From positions 1-32,836 of IMG/VR virus record IMGVR_UViG_3300030380_002187: a stretch of DNA of 32,836 nucleotides; one strand, given 5' to 3'. Positions 21,351-30,256 of the stretch are shown piece by piece (the first letter of the stretch is position 1; each line of letters opens with the position of its first letter). Source of the DNA: a virus. A model generated the notes under the pieces. That model saw only the letters and a list, made by a program, of their open reading frames with translations, searched no databases and was not told the origin of the DNA. The translations under genes and the position numbers were made by a program.

Positions 21351-22277
21351 TCAACTAAGTGGGTTTACACCAAAGTTAAATAAATTTCCTACGCCACCTG
21401 CTGCGCCTGCCGCACCAAGGCCAGCGATACCAAGACCTAACAACTGTGAACCAAGGCTCGGGTCTGGTGTTGAAGTGACCGTGGACGTTTGTTGCGTGGA
21501 CGGAACGCCCCTGAATATATCAGATAAGAATGACAACGACTGGAAAGGAAGCCCTTGTTGTGCCATCAAGTTAGACTGCTCTGCGGTTAGCTGTGCCTGA
21601 CCCGGAGTAAACATCCCTGTTGTTGGGTCGGTAGAACCAAACTGTTGAGTCAGTGCTCCAAGTCCAAGGGCTGTGTTTATGTCCTGTGTGCCAAGTTGTT
21701 TTGCTGCTGTTCCTAACTGACCTGAGAGTTGTGCCTGACGCAACTGTTGTTGTGCTGCTTGTTGCGCGGCCTGTTGTGCTTGTTGAAACCCTGCGGAACG
21801 AAGTGCAGAACCTGTTCTAGCCTGCTGTTCTAACACGTTACGACCCAACTCTGCTTCTGCTATACCTTGTCTTGAGCCACCAAACGCTCCAGACCTAGCA
21901 GCTTGAGCTCCTATCGTTTGTTGAGCAATGTCACCTTGGCGTGCAATATCTTTGTACTGCTGTTGGATTACGTCTTCCATGTAAGGATCCATGAAAGCCC
22001 GATAGGATTCTGGTGTAATGGTGGCACCCTGTGCTCCTGCAATTCCAGAACTTAATGCACCAGCAGCCTCTTGCATCAAAGGTTGAAAAGAACCAATTCC
22101 TGCCATTCCAGCTTGAATCGCTTGCTGTTGCTGTGGGGACAGACCTGCAATCTGCGTAGGTGCAAAAGGCATGGTTGTGCCCTCTGACAAAGTTTGCGCC
22201 TGTGTTAGTAAATCAGCAAGAAAATCTTCTTGATACTGAGGAAGTCTAGCTGTTTGTTCTACTTTTTGTACTGCCAT
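21351..22277 (-). CDS. Gln/Ala-rich internal virion protein
   Basis: 308 aa. The middle is extremely rich in Gln and Ala (QQAQQAAQQAAQQQLRQAQ), with a segment ARSGAFGGSRQGIAEAELGRN that I recognise as recurrent in marine phage structural proteins. The C-terminus has an Ala/Gly-rich hydrophobic stretch (LGIAGLGAAGAAGGVGNLF) that could insert in a membrane, fitting a gp14-like ejection protein that forms a pore. It starts in a TAATG overlap with the 271-aa gene. Assignment by composition and order. Confidence 0.65.
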   Translation of the reverse strand: MAVQKVEQTARLPQYQEDFLADLLTQAQTLSEGTTMPFAPTQIAGLSPQQQQAIQAGMAGIGSFQPLMQEAAGALSSGIAGAQGATITPESYRAFMDPYMEDVIQQQYKDIARQGDIAQQTIGAQAARSGAFGGSRQGIAEAELGRNVLEQQARTGSALRSAGFQQAQQAAQQAAQQQLRQAQLSGQLGTAAKQLGTQDINTALGLGALTQQFGSTDPTTGMFTPGQAQLTAEQSNLMAQQGLPFQSLSFLSDIFRGVPSTQQTSTVTSTPDPSLGSQLLGLGIAGLGAAGAAGGVGNLFNFGVNPLS

Positions 22278-23092
22278 TATGCCACCGCTGTCTGTTCTAG
22301 TTCTGCCATCATGTCATACAGCCTAGCAGCACCCACGTTTCTGTCACCGCCACCTGCATTTTTAACTGACTTTGCAGTTAATACAAACTCACCATCCGAT
22401 AGTCTAGCTGGTACTGAATCCGAGGTCCCTGTTCCGGGGCCCGTGACTTCACCGCCACCAATATGCTCACCACCGTCCTTATAATTATATCTTTGTCTTA
22501 TTATATCATCATATGTAAAGTCTGGCGACTGTATTTTTGTCTGCTCTTCTCTATAGCGTGCTAAATCCTCAGGATCATTAATTTCATAGACCTCTCCGGT
22601 CAATGGTCCGGTGACCGTGCCGAATGCTTCACCTTCAGGTTCAGGCTGCGCTGGGACTAGGTTGTTCTCTTCTTTTTCTTCACCACCTGCTAATCCACCA
22701 AGCAATCCTGCTCCAAGAGCCAAAGAGCCAAGACCTAATTTAGGAGATGATACAGGGGTTTCTCCAGAACCAATTCCAAAAAAAGGCATTGATTTTGGTC
22801 TAGGCATGATTTCTTCCCCACCAACAATTACGTTGCGTCCAGGAATAAATCTACCAATACCTTTTTCTAAAGGAGAACGAGTGATCCCAAAAAACTTTTC
22901 ACCTGCGTACCCTACAGTACCACCGATTGCTGCATTTTTCATAGCATCTTCGATATCTCTGCCTTGAGCAAGAGTTCCAATACCAGAGCCAAACGCAGCA
23001 CCAATAGGACCAGCATAGGCCATGCCTATTGTGCCTCCTATCAAAGGTAGTGCTTCGCTTACTGCGTCTTTGAATTTAGAAAATAATCCCAT
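22277..23092 (-). CDS. Gly-rich virion-associated protein with a conserved phage C-terminus
   Basis: 271 aa. Residues 15-60 are a Gly/Ala-rich hydrophobic stretch of glycine-zipper type (LIGGTIGMAYAGPIGAAFG), probably membrane-active. The C-terminus contains GPGTGTSDSVPARLSDGEFV followed by LTAKSVKNAGGGDRNVGA, a module I know from many podovirus structural proteins of unknown role. It lies between a 76-aa protein and the internal protein set, with one-base overlaps on both sides. Likely part of the DNA-ejection apparatus (inference). Confidence 0.65.
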   Translation of the reverse strand: MGLFSKFKDAVSEALPLIGGTIGMAYAGPIGAAFGSGIGTLAQGRDIEDAMKNAAIGGTVGYAGEKFFGITRSPLEKGIGRFIPGRNVIVGGEEIMPRPKSMPFFGIGSGETPVSSPKLGLGSLALGAGLLGGLAGGEEKEENNLVPAQPEPEGEAFGTVTGPLTGEVYEINDPEDLARYREEQTKIQSPDFTYDDIIRQRYNYKDGGEHIGGGEVTGPGTGTSDSVPARLSDGEFVLTAKSVKNAGGGDRNVGAARLYDMMAELEQTAVA

Positions 23093-23322
23093 TATACTTT
23101 TACTTTAACCGTTCCTGAGTCATTATACAATGCTCCTATTTCTAACCCAGAATCAGATGTTGGTAAATCGGTCAATGTAATTTTTGTTCCACGCATCTCA
23201 CCGGGGTTTCTTTCCTGTGATATAAAAACCTCTAACGCCCTGATTAAGTCGGTCATGAATGGTTGACTGTATTCATCAGGTGCACTTGGTAGCCTTGGAG
23301 GAACATCACCTACATTTGCCAT
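23092..23322 (-). CDS. Small structural-operon protein (unknown)
   Basis: 76 aa, with one-base overlaps to both neighbours. It starts MANVGDVPPRLPSAPDEYSQ, has a helical segment (FMTDLIRALEVFISQERNP) and ends in beta-like residues (LEIGALYNDSGTVKVKV). This shape is common in small genes between tail and internal protein genes. No function can be assigned. Confidence 0.7.
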   Translation of the reverse strand: MANVGDVPPRLPSAPDEYSQPFMTDLIRALEVFISQERNPGEMRGTKITLTDLPTSDSGLEIGALYNDSGTVKVKV

Positions 23323-25211
23323 TACCTTCTTCCATCCTGCCTTAAGTCAACTCTCGGAGAGCCTATCTTCCAACGCACACCAAGATCTGTGGAGTCAACT
23401 CGCATAGCAAAAGACCTGCCTCTTAGTCTCATATTCAAAACATTTGTAAACTGCTCAACAGGAGTAGTCGCTGTCCTTGTAGTATCTTTTGATTGAGTTT
23501 GTAGATAATTTCCCCCAGGAGCATTTCTTGCTTTCAAGGTTAGACTTACAGCGGGAGAATTTGAACTTGACCCGTCAAAGGTAAAGTCAGGAATAACTCG
23601 TCTAATCAAACTAAACTGATCTCCGTCTGCAATATCTATCTGGCTAGATTCAATAAAAGAGGTCATCGCAGAACCATCATCGTCCTCGCCAAACTCATGG
23701 TTAAATAAATAGCTTGAACTAGCAGCAATCGGAAAGGTCCGTAGACCACGGTCAATCCATGCTGTTCTACTGAGCGAACCAAAGTACCACACCTTTTCTA
23801 TGTAGTTGTACACAACATACTTATCATTCTCTCCTGTCCCTCCGCTGCCTAGAGAGTTTGATAAAGAAGGGTAAAACCAAAACACCTCGCCCCACTGAGA
23901 GTTAACACCAGCTACGACCTTTTGCTGTTGCTCGTAGTCAAAGTCTAAAAATACTTTATCTCTGACGCTGCAAGGAATTGGCTGTGTCTGACCTGAATAT
24001 AGATAAAAGTTATCGTTACCCATCCAAAAGACCGCATCCTCCACGGCCACCGCAGCTTTTGAAGAAGCAATTGTAATATTAGAGGCTAATTGTTGTATGC
24101 CAAACGTAAACGGTGGTCCAATAAATCTTAGAGAGTGTAGAGATGTATCTGTGTATACCAGTATCTCTCTTTTTGTCTCTACTGCTTGAACAAACTTAGA
24201 CCCTGACCCTATCCTTATATCTCCAGCCGTATTTGTTGCCGCAGGATACCAGACTAAAGGATCTTCTTGGTCAGAAAAACGTATTAGTAAAGGGTCCTGT
24301 GTTCCATTCCCATCATTCGCGGTATTACTTGAATTTATCGCATCGCAACCAAAAGCAATAACGTGACGGTCAATGTCTGACACCATTATTTGTTTAGCAA
24401 TTGTTGGAATACTTGTCTTTGTTCCAGATAGTGTGTTTAACAGAACGGCTCGTGTACTAAGATTGTTTGTTCTATCCCAATAAAATATTCCCCCATCTAC
24501 AGGGTTTATAATTAAATCTTCTCCAAAGTTATCATGTGACCATGTTCTTAATTCTGATGACGTAGTTACACTTGAAGCAGAACCCCATCCATCATCGCCC
24601 CAAGCTCCTGCGCCCCAACCAGTACCACCTACTTGTGTATCTAAACCAACATTAATTTGGTATGTTCCTACAACAGAGCCACCTCCATTGCCTGAATCAG
24701 AAGAATTTGCTGCAACAGACGAAGTTATTGTAAACGTATTAGCGGTAGGTACAGAAACTACTTGATATTCTTGGTTTAAAACAGTTGCTGTAATAACGCC
24801 CCCAAGAGATACAGCCCCAGAAAAAGTAACAAAATCATTCTCCTGTGCGCCATGCGAACTGTCTGTAACAGTTATGGTTGTTGATCCGTTGGTCGCGGAG
24901 AAAGTTACATCTCCTGCCGAGGTTGTAGCACGAATAGGTGTTACATCATTAAAGCTACCACCTTCTTCTATATAGTATTTAAGATGTGTGCCGACCCCTA
25001 AGTAATTAGAACCGTCCAAGGCAACCCAGTTATGTAATCTTCTCGCTGTGCCAAGATACGTACTTGAACTATACTTCTCCCAACCTCCTAGTTTTTGAGG
25101 CAATCCAAAGTTAAATCTTATCTTATCACAGTCAAACCAACCCCCCTCATTGGAGTATGATGTTGTTTCTCTGTTAATTCCTGGTCTAAACTGTAATTTA
25201 GTTAAAGGCAT
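23322..25211 (-). CDS. Tail protein (tail-hub / gp12-like by position)
   Basis: 629 aa. The N-terminus (KLQFRPGINRETTSYSNEGG, then WFDCDKIRFNFGLPQKLGGW) is one I recognise in many marine podovirus virion proteins. A beta-rich insert around residues 105-165 (SATNGSTTITVTDSSHGAQ, then NDFVTFSGAV) looks like an Ig-like or carbohydrate-contact module. A Gly-Trp motif (GWGAGAWGDDGWG) follows at about 196-212. The repeating beta pattern suggests a propeller-like tail tube or stabiliser protein. Placement directly before the internal proteins mirrors T7 gp12. The structural role is likely; the exact part is inference. Confidence 0.7.
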   Translation of the reverse strand: MPLTKLQFRPGINRETTSYSNEGGWFDCDKIRFNFGLPQKLGGWEKYSSSTYLGTARRLHNWVALDGSNYLGVGTHLKYYIEEGGSFNDVTPIRATTSAGDVTFSATNGSTTITVTDSSHGAQENDFVTFSGAVSLGGVITATVLNQEYQVVSVPTANTFTITSSVAANSSDSGNGGGSVVGTYQINVGLDTQVGGTGWGAGAWGDDGWGSASSVTTSSELRTWSHDNFGEDLIINPVDGGIFYWDRTNNLSTRAVLLNTLSGTKTSIPTIAKQIMVSDIDRHVIAFGCDAINSSNTANDGNGTQDPLLIRFSDQEDPLVWYPAATNTAGDIRIGSGSKFVQAVETKREILVYTDTSLHSLRFIGPPFTFGIQQLASNITIASSKAAVAVEDAVFWMGNDNFYLYSGQTQPIPCSVRDKVFLDFDYEQQQKVVAGVNSQWGEVFWFYPSLSNSLGSGGTGENDKYVVYNYIEKVWYFGSLSRTAWIDRGLRTFPIAASSSYLFNHEFGEDDDGSAMTSFIESSQIDIADGDQFSLIRRVIPDFTFDGSSSNSPAVSLTLKARNAPGGNYLQTQSKDTTRTATTPVEQFTNVLNMRLRGRSFAMRVDSTDLGVRWKIGSPRVDLRQDGRR

Positions 25212-25900
25212 TAACTTGCTCTGCCTCCATAAAAATCAGCAAAATCTATTGTACCGCTAGTCGGAACATTGGGATTAGCGTTTATTGTAAACGAAATATT
25301 ATAATCTCCAGACGGAGAAATAGCAGAACTCGCTCCGTTTGCAACAGTAGTACCTTCTATTGTTACATCAAACCCTGTGTTATTAGTAAAAGTATAAGCT
25401 AAACTTGATTGAGTGTAATAATATCTATACTGTAAATTTTTGCCACCAGATGCATTTAAGATAGTATAAGGACCACTACCAATTGGTTGAGCCGTCCCAG
25501 AATTTTGCATGGTGAAATTTCTCGAACTACTTGAACCTGTAATAGTGACATATATGTTAGAGCCTGAGTCACCATCACTTTTATTGTAAAGATCAACAGA
25601 AACATGATTACTACTGCTTGAATTACCAACAGATACGCTTGCTCCTGGACTAAAGGTACTAGTAGTAGTAGGACCAACTTGGGATGAGCTTGTTGATCGT
25701 ACTAAGGTTAATCCTGTTACTCCTCCAAAATCACTATAAGTACCATTAGAGGATGGGGCTGCTTGTGTTGCGGTTCCTGATACAGTGGTAGGAACATTGT
25801 CTCCTCCTCTATAAAATTCATTAATGGAGTTAGGTTGACTATCGCTATACTCTGTAGCCATTTGCCCTAAAGATATCGCACCACTAGAAGGTAAAACCAT
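25211..25900 (-). CDS. Fibre/baseplate-like structural protein
   Basis: 229 aa. The N-terminus MVLPSSGAISLGQMATEYS followed by INEFYRGG matches a module frequent in marine phage structural proteins (the LPSSG-ISL start). The remainder is Ser/Thr/Gly-rich and beta-prone with no cysteine, typical of a fibre or receptor-facing protein. It overlaps the 629-aa gene by one base and is 2 bp downstream of the ELN-LDG fibre gene. Confidence 0.65.
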   Translation of the reverse strand: MVLPSSGAISLGQMATEYSDSQPNSINEFYRGGDNVPTTVSGTATQAAPSSNGTYSDFGGVTGLTLVRSTSSSQVGPTTTSTFSPGASVSVGNSSSSNHVSVDLYNKSDGDSGSNIYVTITGSSSSRNFTMQNSGTAQPIGSGPYTILNASGGKNLQYRYYYTQSSLAYTFTNNTGFDVTIEGTTVANGASSAISPSGDYNISFTINANPNVPTSGTIDFADFYGGRAS

Positions 25901-25902
25901 AA

Positions 25903-26793
25903 TTAGAAACTCTGGTATGCAGTTATGTTATCGGCTGTCTCTAATGCCCCAGCACTAGAGAGCCTCATTATTACCGTGCCATTAAATTTAAAGACTAAAC
26001 GATTGCTTGAATCTACTTCGGCTGTAAAGTGACCACTTGGACCTAATTGTAAAGCTGTAGCACCATCTGCCGTAGAAGCAATAATACCTGTCGCAGTTAT
26101 ATTTCTTGCACCACTTGTATCTTTGTTTGCGTCCACAACTACCGCTTTAGAAGCGTCTACTGTTCCTGCCGTGGCTACATCTACATAATTTAATTCTGTG
26201 GTTGTTGCAGTTACACCATCAAGCAAATTAAGTTCTGTGGCTGTAGAAGTTACACCATCAAGAATATTTAATTCAGCCGCAGTAGAAGTTACGTTTGTTC
26301 CCCCAACAGCCAGTGTCGTTGCATCAATCTTTGTTACAGCTAAGTTTGCATATATATCTGTAACAGTTGCGCCACTTCCACCACCGTTGAATTTTAAAAA
26401 AACGTCTTTACCATTACCTATTTCAAAATCATTACTTGCGTTGTAAGTGCCTTGAAAGACAATAATGGAACGACTTCCAGATAAACTATTCCTTATATGT
26501 ACTGTTTTTTCTGCGTCATTTGGAGTTAGTTGCACATATGCGGTAGCACCTAGATCTCCACCATCTGTAAACTCTATAAACTTATTTCGACCATTTGATA
26601 CCGCTCCATCGCTAATAGGTAGGCTATTAGGGGAACCAGAAGACCCAGCACTTGATAGAGTTATAGATATGATTCCATCTATCGCTTGGTCTAATATATC
26701 AAAGTTAGTGTTTGTTGTAGCACCCCAAGTACCAGATTGTTCACCTGTTGCTGGTTTTTCGATACCAAGGTTTGTTGTATATGAACTTGCCAT
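25903..26793 (-). CDS. Tail fibre protein with ELN-LDG repeats
   Basis: 296 aa. An N-terminal TNLGIEKPATGEQSGTWG module, known from phage fibres, is followed by a beta-rich part. Then come three tandem repeats of the T-TELN-LDGVT type (AELNILDGVTS, TELNLLDGVTA, TELNYVDV, about residues 168-200) and a final domain (ALQLGPSGHFTAEVDSSNRL). Such repeats form elongated trimeric fibre shafts. The gene is one base from the adhesin-like repeat gene upstream (overlap at 26793). Confidence 0.75.
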   Translation of the reverse strand: MASSYTTNLGIEKPATGEQSGTWGATTNTNFDILDQAIDGIISITLSSAGSSGSPNSLPISDGAVSNGRNKFIEFTDGGDLGATAYVQLTPNDAEKTVHIRNSLSGSRSIIVFQGTYNASNDFEIGNGKDVFLKFNGGGSGATVTDIYANLAVTKIDATTLAVGGTNVTSTAAELNILDGVTSTATELNLLDGVTATTTELNYVDVATAGTVDASKAVVVDANKDTSGARNITATGIIASTADGATALQLGPSGHFTAEVDSSNRLVFKFNGTVIMRLSSAGALETADNITAYQSF

Positions 26794-28622
26794 TATGCGG
26801 CTTCCTCTGTCCAGTTAGGGTTTTGTGACGGTTCCTCTTCACTCCAAGATGGAGATTGACTTGCGCTTGTTTCTGACCAACTAGGAGTTTGAGAAGCAGT
26901 TTCTTCACTCCAAGAAGGTGTTTGGGATGGGCTAATCTCTGAATAGTTTGCATTCTGATCAGGAACTATCCTTCCCCACACGACTACATTACCAAGAATC
27001 GCTGTCGTTGACAATCCTGTTAGTGTAACAACAGACTGCGCTACTACAGTTACTGTTCCAACTGTAGTGGTGGCTGATACTCCTGTAACAGGCGCAAAAG
27101 TAATTGTCTCAACGGTAGGACTTCCGACAGACCCTGTAGCAGAGATACCTGTCAATGTTACAGAACAATCCCCTGTAACAGTCTCATCCCCTATAGCAGT
27201 GGTGGCTTCTTCACCTGCTACATCAATATTTGCACCTGCGCTTACAGTTTCATCTCCTACGGCAGATGTAAGCCCTGGAACACTTGAAAGTACAGCCGTA
27301 ACGCTTATTGCTACGGTTTCGTCACCAACCGCTCCTGTAGCTTCTTCACCTGTGGCCGTGAGAGAAGCATCTCCAGTAACGGTTTCATCGCCCACAGCCC
27401 CAGTTGCCTCTAGCCCTGTGAGATCTACAGTTGCCCCCGCTGTAACAGTCTCGTCACCAACCGCTCCTGTAGCTTCTTCACCTGTAAGGGCTATAGTGGC
27501 TGATCCTGTAACAGTCTCGTCACCTACTTCACCAGTTGCCTCCACACCAGTTACATCATACTTTGATTCAATAACAACAGAGCCAACCGCCCCTGTTCCT
27601 TCTACCCCTGTTGGAGATATGTTAGCCGTACCGACAACGGTTTCGTCACCCACACTTAGAGTAGAAGCTTCCCCAGATACCCCTGTAACAGCGGCTCCAC
27701 TTATGCTCATGTCCCCTGTTCGACCAACAGCTTGCTCACCTGTGGTAGTAAGTGTTGAACTTCCACTTACGGTTTCATCCCCAAGACCTGTAGTGGCAGA
27801 CACCCCTGTAAGAGAGACAGAAACATTTGCAGTGACAGAAACAGTGACGCTTCCTAAATTAGCTGTCGCAGCAACACCGCTGACTACAACATTACTGTCT
27901 AAACTTGTATCAACGGTAACAGAGCTAACCGCTCCTGTAGCAGACACCCCTGTAACGGATACGGGGGTTTCGAGAGATACAGTCAGATCGCCCACTGAGC
28001 CTGTGGCAGATAATCCTGTTGCAGATGCAGATGCTCCTGCTGCCACTGTTTCGTTACCAACTGAGCCTGTGGCAGATAATCCTGTAACACTCAAAGTTGA
28101 GCTTGCAGTAACGGTTTCATTACCAACTGAACCTGTAGCAGATGCCCCTGTAGGTGAAACAGATGCTGTGCCAGTAACGGTTTCATTACCAACTGAACCT
28201 GTAGCAGATAATCCTGAGACTGCGATAGATACTGAAGTTGAAGCGGTTTCATTACCAACTGCCCCTGTGCCGGAAAGCCCCGTCACAGATACATTTGCTG
28301 AACCCGTTACGGTTTCATCGCCAACATTTAGAGTAGCCCCTGTACCAGATACACCTGCGATACCTGCCCCTAGTACAGTAACAGAGCCAACACCGCCCGT
28401 TGCTGCGATACCTGTTAAAGTCGTAGAGCTTGCGCCAGTTACCGTTTCGTTGCCAACAGCCGAAGTGGCCGCAACACCTGTAACAGAGACAGTAACACCG
28501 ATTGCACCGCCCCAGCCACCATCACCCCATGCATCTCCACCCCAAGTGCCAGAAGCAGGAGTGGTTACTTGGTCAGCATCAGCAAAAGGACGTTCTGAAA
28601 ACGCTGAAAAAGGCAACGCCAT
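26793..28622 (-). CDS. Fibre/adhesin with ~23 tandem 22-residue repeats
   Basis: 609 aa. A short N-terminal segment with a Gly-Trp motif (GTWGGDAWGDGGWGG) leads into about 23 repeats of roughly 22 residues, consensus T(G)xSATGSVGxETVTGxAxV. Two homogenised blocks are visible: SATGSVGNETV in the first half and EATGAVGDETV in the second. The C-terminus is a separate Ser/Pro/Trp repeat (SQTPSWSEE-like, about five copies). The regular beta-prone period suggests a solenoid or extended fibre. There are no cysteines in the main repeats, no signal sequence and no protease motif. The repeats keep the complementary strand open over 1.5 kb. Fibre function is inferred from composition and context. Confidence 0.7.
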   Translation of the reverse strand: MALPFSAFSERPFADADQVTTPASGTWGGDAWGDGGWGGAIGVTVSVTGVAATSAVGNETVTGASSTTLTGIAATGGVGSVTVLGAGIAGVSGTGATLNVGDETVTGSANVSVTGLSGTGAVGNETASTSVSIAVSGLSATGSVGNETVTGTASVSPTGASATGSVGNETVTASSTLSVTGLSATGSVGNETVAAGASASATGLSATGSVGDLTVSLETPVSVTGVSATGAVSSVTVDTSLDSNVVVSGVAATANLGSVTVSVTANVSVSLTGVSATTGLGDETVSGSSTLTTTGEQAVGRTGDMSISGAAVTGVSGEASTLSVGDETVVGTANISPTGVEGTGAVGSVVIESKYDVTGVEATGEVGDETVTGSATIALTGEEATGAVGDETVTAGATVDLTGLEATGAVGDETVTGDASLTATGEEATGAVGDETVAISVTAVLSSVPGLTSAVGDETVSAGANIDVAGEEATTAIGDETVTGDCSVTLTGISATGSVGSPTVETITFAPVTGVSATTTVGTVTVVAQSVVTLTGLSTTAILGNVVVWGRIVPDQNANYSEISPSQTPSWSEETASQTPSWSETSASQSPSWSEEEPSQNPNWTEEAA

Positions 28623-28632
28623 CTTTAACCTC

Positions 28633-29031
28633 CTATGCTAAGTCTCCAAAAACAGAAGAGTTCACAACATCCATATCATCTGCATTTTGATTATCTATCC
28701 TTATACAAATAACCCCATGTGAACCAGTTGCATACCCTGTATCTGCGCTTGTTCCGCAACCAACAACTCTAGGCTGTGCTTTATCAGTTTCTGTTGCAAT
28801 TCCTTGAACTATGTATGTTGTGTTTCCCATATTACTTGTAAAATTATATGTATAATCACCTGTTCCTTCGTCAGTCATACTTGCTGTATTTAAGCTATCG
28901 GTAATAGCAACTGTTCCTGAACCATCTCCATTTGTCCAAACTTTAGCACTGCCATTTGCCACAAAAGAGGTAGCTATAGAGTTATTACCACTGGCATCCT
29001 TTAGTGTATTTACTCTAAGCTCACTTGCCAT
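28633..29031 (-). CDS. Small fibre-like protein, LKVD-GDLA family member
   Basis: 132 aa, N-terminus MASELRVNTLKDASGNNS, C-terminus FGDLA. Together with its neighbours it shares an N-terminal xELxV(D/N)xL segment and a C-terminal GDLA, with an unrelated Ser/Thr-rich beta middle. This N-terminal module is known from many marine phage structural proteins. Likely a short fibre or decoration protein whose middle is variable. Its start overlaps nothing; 10 bp separate it from the repeat adhesin. Confidence 0.65.
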   Translation of the reverse strand: MASELRVNTLKDASGNNSIATSFVANGSAKVWTNGDGSGTVAITDSLNTASMTDEGTGDYTYNFTSNMGNTTYIVQGIATETDKAQPRVVGCGTSADTGYATGSHGVICIRIDNQNADDMDVVNSSVFGDLA

Positions 29032-29405
29032 TACGCTAAGTCTCCAAATGCCACATAACTAAAAGAAGCGTCTCTATATGAACCGTCATATATTCGTATA
29101 TCGTCTGCTGTAGATGTTGTGGATTCATATCTAGTTGTCATTAAATCATTTACAGAAAACCCAGCAGAACTTCCTGTAGATGAAAAAGCGGTGTTATTAA
29201 ATCCGTTTGTTATATTTATTATTGCGTAACCTGTTTGTGTGTCTGTAGTAGAGCTTACATTAAAGCTGTCTACATCTGGAAGCCATGTAGGGTCAGACCC
29301 AGATAAAGTTTTATTGGAGGAAAATACTTTTGCCATACCAGACATAGTATCTTGAGTAGCTCCTGATGTTTTCCCTATGCTGTCTACTTTTAAAATACTA
29401 GCCAT
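29031..29405 (-). CDS. Small fibre-like protein, LKVD-GDLA family member
   Basis: 124 aa, N-terminus MASILKVDSIGKTSGATQ, C-terminus VAFGDLA, overlapping its neighbours by one base on each side. The middle is beta-prone and rich in Ser, Thr and Asn. It is a paralogue of the 132-, 130- and 146-aa proteins in this operon at both ends but not in the middle. Confidence 0.65.
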   Translation of the reverse strand: MASILKVDSIGKTSGATQDTMSGMAKVFSSNKTLSGSDPTWLPDVDSFNVSSTTDTQTGYAIINITNGFNNTAFSSTGSSAGFSVNDLMTTRYESTTSTADDIRIYDGSYRDASFSYVAFGDLA

Positions 29406-29797
29406 TACGCGAGATCCCCAAAAACTAGAGTAAATCCATAACTGTTTATATCACTGCTTGAATCTGCATCATGCTGTTGCGTGGCTAACAAAGCGGTAGT
29501 TGTAACACCAATATCTACATTTTGTGTATTGTTTGCTGCTATAAAACCATCTGGGTAAACATTCTCCAACCCAGCCATACTAGTAGTATAGTTTCCTCTA
29601 GCTAGGCCGTTTCCAGCATCTGTGCCACTCGCTATGTTTAAAGTATTGCTAGGTAACGAATTTTGAGCTACACCAGCATAAGTAGTAGAACTTAAATTCA
29701 TACCAAAAACAGCTTTTGGAGCTAGTTGCTTAGTCAACGCAACAGGACTAGTGCCATCTTTTGCTGCAATCGTATCTACATTTAATACACTGGTCAT
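29405..29797 (-). CDS. Small fibre-like protein, LKVD-GDLA family member
   Basis: 130 aa, N-terminus MTSVLNVDTIAAKDGTSP, C-terminus FTLVFGDLA. The same end modules flank a middle (NSLPSNTLNIASGTDAGNGL) unlike that of its neighbours. It overlaps the 124-aa gene by one base and the 152-aa gene by 4 bp, so all are translated from one message. Confidence 0.65.
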   Translation of the reverse strand: MTSVLNVDTIAAKDGTSPVALTKQLAPKAVFGMNLSSTTYAGVAQNSLPSNTLNIASGTDAGNGLARGNYTTSMAGLENVYPDGFIAANNTQNVDIGVTTTALLATQQHDADSSSDINSYGFTLVFGDLA

Positions 29798-30252
29798 ACA
29801 ATACTCCAGTAGCCATTAACAGTAACAGTTGCGCTTTGTGTAATTGGTCCAGCAGACATACCATTCTCATCGCTGTCTATTGTAAGGTCGTTACTAATTG
29901 TCTGACCATTCAGACGTATAATACTGTTATTTCCTTTAAACGGATATCGAGTGTCAGACTCTGTTTTAGTATAGGTTTCTGCAACACTAAAAACGTCATA
30001 AGCAATCATCTCAAGTACGTCATTCGCTGATGCACCTGTTACCAAAGTAACTGTTGTGCCGTTAGTTGCCGCATAATCTGTAGTAGGTTTAAGCAAAACA
30101 CCATTTTTATATACATCCAAGAACATACCATCAGAGTATGTGAGAACATTGGACGCACTATCGCTACCAGAAAAAGCAGTTTGATTTGCACTAGCTGTAT
30201 ATAAAAATCGTGTTCTTACACCGTTAGTTGGGGATTTTCCTATGTATGGCAT
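29794..30252 (-). CDS. Tail fibre module protein (YIGKSPTNGVRT type)
   Basis: 152 aa. Begins MPYIGKSPTNGVRTRFLYTA, then SDGMFLDVYKNGVLLKPTTD and NDVLEMIAYDVFSVAETYTK. This order (YIG, then SYSDG-x-DVY-NGVLL, then NDV-E-IAYD-F) is a well-known phage fibre module, probably an N-terminal attachment or shaft domain. The short C-terminal part (SATVTVNGYWSIV) seems to be a variable tip. Confidence 0.7.
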   Translation of the reverse strand: MPYIGKSPTNGVRTRFLYTASANQTAFSGSDSASNVLTYSDGMFLDVYKNGVLLKPTTDYAATNGTTVTLVTGASANDVLEMIAYDVFSVAETYTKTESDTRYPFKGNNSIIRLNGQTISNDLTIDSDENGMSAGPITQSATVTVNGYWSIV

Positions 30253-30256
30253 ACGT

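Noticed and set aside
27067-28641. 524-codon open frame on the + strand
   Set aside because: It is the complement of the 66-bp repeats of the fibre gene. The repeats keep it stop-free. It is rich in Val/Thr/Pro/Ser with no ribosome-binding site, against the direction of the late operon.
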